Assembly (NCBI GenBank): GCA_030615865.1
Contig: JAUWYK010000012.1
Coordinates: forward strand, 1 to 31,381
Direction of reading: 5' to 3'
From: Dehalococcoidia bacterium
GTDB lineage: Bacteria; Chloroflexota; Dehalococcoidia; Dehalococcoidales; JAUWYK01
DNA length: 31,381 bases
Shown: positions 1-6,501 of the stretch, piece by piece
Numbering within the stretch: the stretch's first letter is position 1
Layout of the letters: every line of letters starts with the position of its first letter
The notes under the pieces: generated by a model
Told to the model about the DNA's origin: nothing
The model's database searches: none
Seen by the model: only the letters and a program-made list of their open reading frames with translations
Translations under genes and position numbers: made by a program

Positions 1-16
1 GTAAGTGGTCTACAGC

Positions 17-45
17 TTGATTTTCTACTTCCTTTGGCTTAGAAT
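17..45 (+). promoter_or_regulatory. Putative sigma-70-type promoter of tRNA-Gly
   Basis: A TTGATT -35 box (17-22) and a TAGAAT -10 box (40-45) are separated by exactly 17 bases. The expected start near 52 lies about 13 bases before the mature tRNA 5' end. Seen by eye only. Confidence 0.5.
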
Positions 46-64
46 TTACGCATAGGTTAGCTTA

Positions 65-139
65 GCGGGTGTAACTCAGCGGAAGAGTGCTTGCTTCCCA
101 AGCAAGACGTCGTGGGTTCGAATCCCATCACCCGCTCCA
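65..139 (+). tRNA. tRNA-Gly (anticodon CCC)
   Basis: The acceptor strand GCGGGTG (65-71) pairs with CACCCGC (129-135). The anticodon stem CTTGC/GCAAG encloses the seven-base loop TTCCCAA, giving anticodon CCC, which reads GGG glycine codons. The T-loop is TTCGAAT. The 3' CCA is encoded (137-139) after discriminator T. Length of 75 bases and the short variable loop fit a class I tRNA. It lies upstream of an acyl-CoA ligase gene and has its own promoter-like boxes. Confidence 0.96.
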
Positions 140-317
140 CAAAGCTGGGTATAAGGCTTGTAACACCTGAACAGGCCAAGGAAATAGATATAGGCAAAGT
201 ATACCATCGTAGCCAGGTGCACCATAGAGAGAAGAAGAAGCTCCCAGACGAGTTACTTCCCATGTTTGTCAATAAGCAGGGAAAGCCGGAGATACTTACT
301 GGAGGAGGTAATGGGCT

Positions 318-1904
318 ATGTCAAAACGCCTTTTATTGAAGGAACTATCTCGGTATAATGTTGGCACGTGGGCAGATATAATCTATAGAAATGCGCTCCT
401 ATATCCCAACCAGGAAGCCTTCGTGTATGGAGATATCAGGATAACCTTCTCCGAGTTTAATACCAGAGTGAACAGGCTGATTCATGCCTTACATGAGATG
501 GGGGTGAAGAAAGGGGATGTGCTTGGCATTCTATCCTGGAGCTGTCTGCAGTTTGTAGAGGTATATGGGGCAGCGATGAAGGGAGGATTCATTGCCTCGC
601 CTTTTAATCCCAGGTTGAGAGAGGATGAGCTTGATTACATCATCAATTATTCGGAAGCCAACACCCTTTTTGTCGGGCCTGAATTATTAGAGGTGGCCAA
701 TTCCTTAAGGCCGCGTCTACCTAAGGTTAGGAATTTTATCTCTTTGGAAAGTTCCGCCCCCGGCATGATAGCTCACCATGACTTGCTGGCATCATACCCT
801 GGGCAAGAGCCTGATGTTCAGGTAGACGAGGACGACCCCATCGGCATCATTTATACCAGTGGCACTACTGGTATGCCCCGTGGTGCCCTATATACTCAAC
901 GTCGCTTCATGGAAGACACTAAGACTCTAGTTATAGATATGGGCCTACAACCTGGGGACAAGCGTGTTCAGATAACGCCTCTCTTCCATATTGCCGGGAA
1001 TACCCATTTCCGGGCCTCCCTGTACAGCGGGGGGTGCAATGTTATCTTGAAATTCTTTGACCCCGCAGCTACGCTACAAATTATCCAAGATGAGCGGGCT
1101 ACCCATATGGACTTTGTGCCAACCCACCTGGTAGCGATGCTTAACCTGCCTGACCTCAATAAGTATGATATCAGCTCGATGAAGTTCCTGTGGTATGGTG
1201 CCTCACCCATGCCTTTGGAGGTATTAAAGAAAGGGATGAAGGTTTTCGGTCCTATTTTCGCCCAAGGGTACGGGCAGAGTGAAAGTGGCCCAGCCATTTC
1301 CCACCTGTCGAAAGACGACCACAATGTTCTGGATAGACCTGAGGGAGAACAGAAGAAGCTCATGTCGGCTGGTCAGCCGGATATCGGAGTGCAGGTCAGG
1401 ATTGTGGATGATGACGGTAACGATGTCGAGCTTGGTGAAATGGGCGAGATAATAGTACAGAGCAAGCAAATCATGGTTGAATATTGGCACAAGCCTGATG
1501 ATACGAACGCCAACATCAGAGACGGCTGGCTTTACACCGGAGATATGGGGTACTACGATGAGCAGGGCTATATCTACATTGCGGATCGGAAAACGGACAT
1601 GATTATCTCTGGTGGAGAGAATGTCTATCCCAGAGAGGTGGAGGAGGTTCTCTATAGGCATCCTGCAATTCAGGAAGTGGCTGTCATTGGTATTCCTGAC
1701 CCATATTGGGTAGAGAAAGTTCATGCGGTAGTGGCTTTGAAGAAAGGAGCAAGCGTTACCGCCGATGAACTTACCACCTTTTGCAAAAAGAACCTGGCCA
1801 GCTATAAGGCACCCAAATCAGTGGAGTTTGTTGATGCTCTGCCCAAGAACCCTGCCGGCAAGATTTTGAAGAGAGAGTTGAGGGAGAAGTACTGGAAGAG
1901 ATAG
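318..1904 (+). CDS. Acyl-CoA ligase, AMP-forming (first copy)
   Basis: This 528-residue protein belongs to the ANL adenylating superfamily, which activates a carboxylic acid with ATP to an acyl-AMP and then an acyl-CoA thioester. The phosphate-binding loop SGTTGMPRG is at about residues 181-189; its usual Lys is Arg here. The hinge and A8 region RKTDMIISGGENVYP is intact. The C-terminal A10 motif NPAGKILK carries the catalytic lysine at about residue 515. No signal peptide is visible, so it should be cytoplasmic. A strong GGAGGAGG (301-308) nine bases upstream supports the ATG at 318. The substrate cannot be read from sequence; medium- or long-chain fatty acids or aromatic acids are possible. 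A second, diverged ligase lies at 8676-10199. Confidence 0.93.
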   Translation: MSKRLLLKELSRYNVGTWADIIYRNALLYPNQEAFVYGDIRITFSEFNTRVNRLIHALHEMGVKKGDVLGILSWSCLQFVEVYGAAMKGGFIASPFNPRLREDELDYIINYSEANTLFVGPELLEVANSLRPRLPKVRNFISLESSAPGMIAHHDLLASYPGQEPDVQVDEDDPIGIIYTSGTTGMPRGALYTQRRFMEDTKTLVIDMGLQPGDKRVQITPLFHIAGNTHFRASLYSGGCNVILKFFDPAATLQIIQDERATHMDFVPTHLVAMLNLPDLNKYDISSMKFLWYGASPMPLEVLKKGMKVFGPIFAQGYGQSESGPAISHLSKDDHNVLDRPEGEQKKLMSAGQPDIGVQVRIVDDDGNDVELGEMGEIIVQSKQIMVEYWHKPDDTNANIRDGWLYTGDMGYYDEQGYIYIADRKTDMIISGGENVYPREVEEVLYRHPAIQEVAVIGIPDPYWVEKVHAVVALKKGASVTADELTTFCKKNLASYKAPKSVEFVDALPKNPAGKILKRELREKYWKR

Positions 1905-2028
1905 CTGTAGCTACGATGGATGTCACCCGGCTCTTGGCTAATAATCCGAAAAAACTAATACCTCCTTGCTCCAGCCATGTTAAACTCATAGGGCTAGGCA
2001 GTAGATATAGAATTCGGAGGCGAGGCTG

Positions 2029-2718
2029 GTGAAGAAGTCATTTACCATTCATGATTTGCCTATCTCTGAGCGACCTAGAGAGCGGCTGCAAAAGCTAGGC
2101 ATAGGAGCATTATCGGCTCAGGAGATTCTGGCTCTGATTCTGGGTCGTGGTATTGCCGGCGAGTCAGTGATGGTAACTGCCCAGAGGCTGCTATCTCAGT
2201 TTGGCAACCTTAAAGGTATTGCCGGTGCCTCGGTGGAGGAGCTGTCCCAGGTGAAGGGGATTGGTGTTGCCAAGGCATCTCAGATTAAGGCTGCTTTTGA
2301 GTTGGCAAACCGCCTGGAGGGTTATGCGGAGGCAGGAGATAAGCCACTGGTTAAGACCCCTGAGGATATAGTGGCTTTGGTGAGGGGCAGGCTAAAGGAC
2401 AAAAAGAAGGAGCATTTTCTGGCGCTTTTGCTGGATACCAGAAATCGGCTTATAAAAGTCTCAGAAATTTCAGTTGGCAGCCTGGAAACCAGCGTTGTTC
2501 ACCCCAGGGAGGTATTCAAAGAGGCAATATCAGCCAGCGCTGCCTCGGTTATTTTTGTCCATAATCACCCCTCAGGCGACCCTGAAGCTTCGGAAGATGA
2601 CATAAAGTTAACTAAAAGATTAGCTGAGGCAGGGGAGATTGTGGGCATAGATGTATTAGACCACATCATTATCGGCGATAAGAAATACCTGAGCCTGAAA
2701 AGAGAGGGCTTGTTTTAA
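2029..2718 (+). CDS. radC: RadC family JAB-domain protein (UPF0758)
   Basis: This 229-residue protein has the usual RadC layout. An N-terminal helix-hairpin-helix region (about residues 15-90, with VKGIGVAKA) is followed by a C-terminal JAB/MPN metalloprotease-like domain containing the JAMM zinc-site motif HNHPSGDPEASEDD near residues 183-196. The family was historically linked to DNA repair, but its true function is unsettled. The start is GTG, supported by CGGAGG at 2015-2020 with 8-base spacing. It is 124 bases downstream of the acyl-CoA ligase on the same strand, so it may be co-transcribed but is not tightly coupled. Confidence 0.94.
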   Translation: MKKSFTIHDLPISERPRERLQKLGIGALSAQEILALILGRGIAGESVMVTAQRLLSQFGNLKGIAGASVEELSQVKGIGVAKASQIKAAFELANRLEGYAEAGDKPLVKTPEDIVALVRGRLKDKKKEHFLALLLDTRNRLIKVSEISVGSLETSVVHPREVFKEAISASAASVIFVHNHPSGDPEASEDDIKLTKRLAEAGEIVGIDVLDHIIIGDKKYLSLKREGLF

Positions 2719-2727
2719 GATGATTTA

Positions 2728-2821
2728 TCTACCCTATCCCCTCTTAGACACCCCAGACATGGGTTTAAATATTTCAAAGGAGGGAGAGGTTAATAAGCAA
2801 GCCCCTTCAACCTTCCCTTGA
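2728..2821 (-). repeat. Degenerate member of dispersed intergenic repeat family
   Basis: On the minus strand this spacer reads GAAGGGGCTTGCTTATTAACC followed by CT-rich sequence. It shares GCTTATTAACC and GAAGGGGCTT blocks with the copies at 11454-11548 and 24202-24296. The plus-strand block GCCCCTTCAACCTTCCCTTG (2801-2820) also matches sequence in the copy at 14376-14491. The block at 2738-2753 matches 24188-24206 in reverse orientation (GGGTGTCTAAGAGGGG versus GGGTGTTTAGGAGGGG). Confidence 0.55.
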
Positions 2822-2836
2822 TAGTAAGGTTAAATA

Positions 2837-4447
2837 ATGAAAAGAATCTTAACCATAATTATTTCGCTAGTACTAATATGCAGCCTGCTGGTGTTTTACT
2901 TACCCAGCAGTTGCCTGCCGGCGCGGGAAGAAGCACCGCCAACCCCTGTTAGCGAAGAAGTTCTTAATCTTTATGGTATTGACCCGTTAACCCTTGACCC
3001 GGCGGTTTCCGGTGAAATGACCTCCCACGAGTATATAATGCAGCTATTTGGTGGCTTGGTTCGCCTTGATGATAACCTGGAGCCAGCCCCAGATATTGCC
3101 CAGTCATGGCAGGTCAGTGATGATGGTAAGACCTATACCTTTTATCTCCGAGAGGATGTCAGGTTTCACGATGGCAGAGGGGTTAAAGCTGAGGATTTTA
3201 AGTATTCCTGGGAGCGTGCCTGTGACCCTGAAACCGGGTCTTATACAGCAGCCACCTATCTCGGTGACATTGTTGGGGTGAGGGAGGTGTTGGCTGGTGA
3301 AAGTAAGGAGATTAGCGGTGTCAGGGTTATTGATGACTATACCCTTCAGGTAACTATAGATGCTCCAAAATCTTATTTCTTATCCAAGCTGACCTATCCT
3401 ACCGCCTTTGTTGTGGATAGAGCCAATGCGGACATAGGGGGAGAGTGGTGGCGCAGTCCGAATGGCACCGGTCCATTTAAGCTCAGGCAGTGGGATGAAA
3501 ATGAATTACTTGTTCTGGAGAGGAATGAACTTTACTACGGGGAGCTGGCTAAGGTCAATTTTGTTATCTTTCAATTGTGGGGTGGTATCCCGATGAATAT
3601 GTATGAGGTTGGCGAGATTGATGTCGCCGGGGTCTACCTTGATTATATTGAAAGGGTTACAGATGAGGCAGGTCCGTTTTACCGGGAGCTGGCAATAGTC
3701 CCCGAGCTAAGCTTCTTCTACATTGGCTTTAACGCTACCAAGCCGCCGTTTGACGATGTCAATATTCGCCGCGCCTTCTGTCAGGCTATTGATAAGGATA
3801 AGCTAGTTTCCCTGGTATTTAAGGATACGATGAAGCGGGCAGATGGTATCTTACCGCCGGGTATGCCTGGCTACAATGAGAAATTGTCAGGGCTGGATTA
3901 TGACATAAATAGAGCAAGGGAGCTAGTTGCTACCTCTAAGTATGGTGATGTATCTGAATTACCACCTATCACCATTACCACTATGGGCTGGGGAGGGTTA
4001 ATTTCACCGGAGCTGGAAGCTATCATTAATGAGTGGCGGCAGTATCTGGGGGTTGAAGTAAAGGTAAGGCAATTAGAGCCACAGCGATTCCTTTATCACC
4101 TCAGCCAGGAGAAGGACGAAATGTTCTATCTAGGCTGGATTGCCGACTATCCCCACCCTCAGGATTTCTTGGATATTTTATTTCATTCTGGCGCTGATAA
4201 TAACCATGGCGAGTATAGCAACCCTGAGATAGACACCCTGTTGGACAGGGCAGGCGTGGAGCAGGATAATGACCTGAGCCTGGCACTGTACCAGCAAATT
4301 GAGCAAAAACTGGTTGAGGATGCAGCTTGTCTGCCTTTATGGTTTGGGCAAAACTATATTCTTATTAAGCCCTATATTAGGGGATACTCAGTAAATCCTA
4401 TGGGTTTTGCTATGCTAAATAGTGTCTCTATTGAACCTCGTAGATAG
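2837..4447 (+). CDS. ABC-type oligopeptide/dipeptide-binding lipoprotein (SBP family 5)
   Basis: This 536-residue extracytoplasmic solute-binding protein is of the OppA/DppA type. The N terminus has a Lys-Arg start, a hydrophobic core (residues 4-22) and a cysteine at 26 after LPSS. That is a slightly off-consensus lipobox (Pro at -3) but plausible for lipid anchoring. Family hallmarks follow: PDIAQSWQVSDDGKTYTFYL, VRFHDGRGVKAEDF and RRAFCQAIDKDKL. Such proteins capture peptides, nickel chelates or sugars for an ABC importer. No permease or ATPase gene is adjacent, so it is an orphan in this window. The ATG at 2837 is preceded by only a weak AAGGT (2826-2830). Confidence 0.92.
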   Translation: MKRILTIIISLVLICSLLVFYLPSSCLPAREEAPPTPVSEEVLNLYGIDPLTLDPAVSGEMTSHEYIMQLFGGLVRLDDNLEPAPDIAQSWQVSDDGKTYTFYLREDVRFHDGRGVKAEDFKYSWERACDPETGSYTAATYLGDIVGVREVLAGESKEISGVRVIDDYTLQVTIDAPKSYFLSKLTYPTAFVVDRANADIGGEWWRSPNGTGPFKLRQWDENELLVLERNELYYGELAKVNFVIFQLWGGIPMNMYEVGEIDVAGVYLDYIERVTDEAGPFYRELAIVPELSFFYIGFNATKPPFDDVNIRRAFCQAIDKDKLVSLVFKDTMKRADGILPPGMPGYNEKLSGLDYDINRARELVATSKYGDVSELPPITITTMGWGGLISPELEAIINEWRQYLGVEVKVRQLEPQRFLYHLSQEKDEMFYLGWIADYPHPQDFLDILFHSGADNNHGEYSNPEIDTLLDRAGVEQDNDLSLALYQQIEQKLVEDAACLPLWFGQNYILIKPYIRGYSVNPMGFAMLNSVSIEPRR

Positions 4448-4456
4448 AGAATTAGT

Positions 4457-5851
4457 TTGAATATGGATTTAGTGGAGCAATTAAACCATATTTTCTATCC
4501 CAGAACCGTTGCCGTAATAGGTGCCTCAGCTAATCCGGAGAAGCTAGGCTTTACCGTTGTCGGCAACCTGCTGGAAGCTGGGTTCAACGGCAGGATTTAC
4601 CCGGTAAACCCTAGCTTTTCTGAGCTTTTCGGGTTAAGGGTGTACCCCTCAGTGGAAGCTATCCCTGGGGAGGTTGATTTAGCTATTGTTGTTATTCCGG
4701 CTGAGCTAGCTATATCTCCGGTAGAGGAGTGTGTGGCTAGGGGTGTGAAGGGGGTAATTCTGATTAGCAGCGGTTTTGGGGAGGTTGGCACCGAGATTGG
4801 ATTGGATTTGCAGAACAAGATTAGAGACATAGCCAATAAGGGTGGGATAAAGATTATAGGACCGAATACTCTGGGAGTAATAAATCCCAGAGCTAACCTG
4901 AATGCCTCATTCCAGACAACCGTTAGTTTAAGCAAAGTCGGCAGTGTGGCTCTGGCTGCTCAAAGTGGAGGAATGTGCATTTATATAGTTCACGCTTTGA
5001 CCAACCATAATGTAGGCATTAGTAAAGCTATAGGTCTGGGCAATAGGTGTAATCTTGATTTTGACGAGGTTGTAACCTATTTTGCTGAAGATGAAGAGAC
5101 CAAGGTAATAACTATGTATATTGAAGGTCTAGAGCAGCCTCAGAAACTTATGAATGTAGCCAGGCAGGTGGTGAAACGAAAGCCGATTGTGGCATATAAA
5201 GTTGGCAAGGACGAGGGTATCAGTCGGGCTACTCTATCCCACACCGGTGCCCTAGCCGGTAAGTATGAATTCTACACGGCTGCTTTTACTCAGTCGGGTA
5301 TCATTACTGTCGGCAGTACGACTGAATTGGTTGATACAGCTAAGGCGCTGGCCTTTCAACCAGTGCCATCTGGAAACAGGGTAGCTATTCTCTCAGTTCA
5401 AGCTGGTCCTGGCATAGTTATGGCTGATAAATGCCATGAACTTGGCTTGAAACTAGCCCAATTTTTACCAGCAACCAAGCGGCGGCTAAGGCAGCTGGCA
5501 TCTCCATTGAATCCAGTTGACAACCCGGTTGACGTAGCCTGGAAATCAAATGATTTTGATGCCTGCCGAGAGATGCTAAAGGCTGTTTTAGAGGATGATG
5601 GCGTTGATGCAGTGACTGTAGCCGCTGTTTTCTACGGCTCGAATATGGAGCTGATGAGGGCGGTTGTCGACATAGCTAGATGTTATAAAAAGCCAATAAC
5701 GGTGTGTCTTGACTCCCCCGGGGGGCTAGCTTATGCTGAGCTAAATGCACTTGAGGAGAACCACATTCCAACTTATCCCCTTCCAGAGAGGGCGGTTATC
5801 GGTTTAGCTGGACTGGTTAGATACGGGGAGATTGTCAAGGCTATTGGTTGA
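4457..5851 (+). CDS. ADP-forming acyl-CoA synthetase, alpha subunit (CoA-binding protein)
   Basis: This 464-residue protein matches the alpha subunit of NDP-forming acetyl/acyl-CoA synthetase. An N-terminal CoA-binding Rossmann domain (PRTVAVIGASANPEKLG, residues 15-31) is followed by a succinyl-CoA-ligase-like domain. The histidine that is phosphorylated in the family is in LSHTGALAG (His at about 262). The enzyme interconverts acyl-CoA plus ADP and phosphate with acid plus ATP, giving substrate-level ATP in fermenters. The ATP-grasp beta subunit that normally completes the enzyme is neither fused nor next door. The start is uncertain: TTG at 4457 follows AGAGA by 6 bases, while ATG at 4463 is the alternative. 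It begins 9 bases after the binding-protein stop, so the two may be co-transcribed. Confidence 0.9.
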   Translation: MNMDLVEQLNHIFYPRTVAVIGASANPEKLGFTVVGNLLEAGFNGRIYPVNPSFSELFGLRVYPSVEAIPGEVDLAIVVIPAELAISPVEECVARGVKGVILISSGFGEVGTEIGLDLQNKIRDIANKGGIKIIGPNTLGVINPRANLNASFQTTVSLSKVGSVALAAQSGGMCIYIVHALTNHNVGISKAIGLGNRCNLDFDEVVTYFAEDEETKVITMYIEGLEQPQKLMNVARQVVKRKPIVAYKVGKDEGISRATLSHTGALAGKYEFYTAAFTQSGIITVGSTTELVDTAKALAFQPVPSGNRVAILSVQAGPGIVMADKCHELGLKLAQFLPATKRRLRQLASPLNPVDNPVDVAWKSNDFDACREMLKAVLEDDGVDAVTVAAVFYGSNMELMRAVVDIARCYKKPITVCLDSPGGLAYAELNALEENHIPTYPLPERAVIGLAGLVRYGEIVKAIG

Positions 5852-5862
5852 TTTCCCTATAG

Positions 5863-5954
5863 TGGCGGAGGGGGTGGGATTCGAACCCACGGCTCCGATA
5901 TATCGGAGCAACGGTTTTCAAGACCGTCACCATAGGCCACTCGGACACCCCTCC
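5863..5954 (-). tRNA. tRNA-Ser (anticodon TGA)
   Basis: Read on the minus strand, the acceptor GGAGGGG pairs with CCCCTCC, followed by discriminator G and an encoded CCA (5865-5863). The anticodon stem ACGGT/ACCGT encloses CTTGAAA, giving anticodon TGA, which reads UCA serine codons. A long variable arm, GCTCCGATATATCGGAGC, marks it as class II. The T-loop is TTCGAAT. It starts 12 bases after the stop of the acyl-CoA synthetase gene and points toward it. Confidence 0.96.
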
Positions 5955-6017
5955 TAAGTTGAAGCTAGCTCCGAGACGGTCTCATACAAGCTTGAAACTG
6001 CCTTGCCAGCACCTCAC

Positions 6018-6284
6018 CTACTTCCGCAAACGCCTCAATTCAAAGACTACCGGGTTCTTTGTATCAGGGCAGGTCACAGTGGCAACATCAGGGTCGCTTG
6101 ACCAAGGGAATGAGCCACCAAACATCAGTACCCGGGCGCTGGGATACAAGACACTAAAAGCTCCCAGGCATATACCTTCCGGTGTTTTGCTCTTAATAAC
6201 CCATTCATCGCCGACTTTATGTTGCTGAACACAGGTACCCTGCTGAGATATTACCTTGATGGCCACTTCATACCTTTCTGCCAT
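6018..6284 (-). CDS. TIGR04076 family small protein
   Basis: This 88-residue cytoplasmic protein matches the TIGR04076 family pattern: GTCVQQHKVGDEW, KTPEGICLGAF, LYPSARVLMFGGSFPW, DPDVATVTCPD and a C-terminal NPVVFELRR. Three cysteines (about residues 18, 39 and 72) are conserved in the family as I recall it and could bind metal or act in redox, but no function is established. The ATG at 6284 is backed by AAGGAGGA (6291-6298, minus strand). Such genes occur mostly in anaerobes. It lies alone between tRNA-Ser and the molybdopterin oxidoreductase. Confidence 0.88.
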   Translation of the reverse strand: MAERYEVAIKVISQQGTCVQQHKVGDEWVIKSKTPEGICLGAFSVLYPSARVLMFGGSFPWSSDPDVATVTCPDTKNPVVFELRRLRK

Positions 6285-6374
6285 ATCGCTTCCTCCTTTT
6301 AATTACTCGCTTTTATAGATGACTATCTTACTTCCTAGCCTATATGTTAACCGAGCGGGATAAGCCCCTTGAGA

Positions 6375-6401
6375 TGTCACCGTAAGCCACTCAGACAACC
6401 T
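6375..6401 (-). pseudogene. tRNA-Ser 5' fragment (tRNA remnant)
   Basis: Positions 6376-6399 match 5926-5949 inside the intact tRNA-Ser gene at about 20 of 24 bases, in the same orientation. They share GTCACC, GCCACTC and GACA. The matched part is the D-arm and 5' acceptor side. The anticodon and T arms are not recognisable, so it cannot be a working tRNA. It may be the remnant of a duplication or of an integration event at the tRNA gene. Confidence 0.55.
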
Positions 6402-6460
6402 AGCAGGTTGGCTTAGTATAAAGAATCAGGCTAATGGCGTCAAATAGTTCACTGTGTATC

Positions 6461-6498
6461 AAGGAAAGGGGGGACACAGGGGGTAAGGTTGATAAGCA
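6461..6498 (-). repeat. Short degenerate copy of the intergenic repeat family
   Basis: The minus strand reads GCTTATCAACCTTACCCCCT followed by GTGTCCCCCC. This parallels the left end of the copy at 14376 (GGCTTGAACCTCTCCCCCCT followed by GTATCCCCC). Only this left end is present. It lies just beyond the stop of the molybdopterin oxidoreductase gene. Confidence 0.45.
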
Positions 6499-6501
6499 AT
6501 C

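Noticed and set aside
57..272. Minus-strand 71-residue reading frame over the tRNA-Gly
   Set aside because: Its end (GFEPTTSCLGSKHS) is the familiar false translation of the reverse strand of a tRNA gene. No ribosome-binding site supports it.
968..1724. Long minus-strand frames inside the first acyl-CoA ligase
   Set aside because: They lie opposite conserved ligase motifs, have no ribosome-binding sites, and encode no recognisable domain.
1905..2028. Spacer between the first ligase and radC
   Set aside because: Checked for a small gene, repeat or terminator. Only the radC ribosome-binding site is supportable.
5970..5985. Short palindrome GAGACGGTCTC between tRNA-Ser and the TIGR04076 gene
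   Set aside because: Only five paired bases and no T-rich tail. Too weak to call a terminator or operator.
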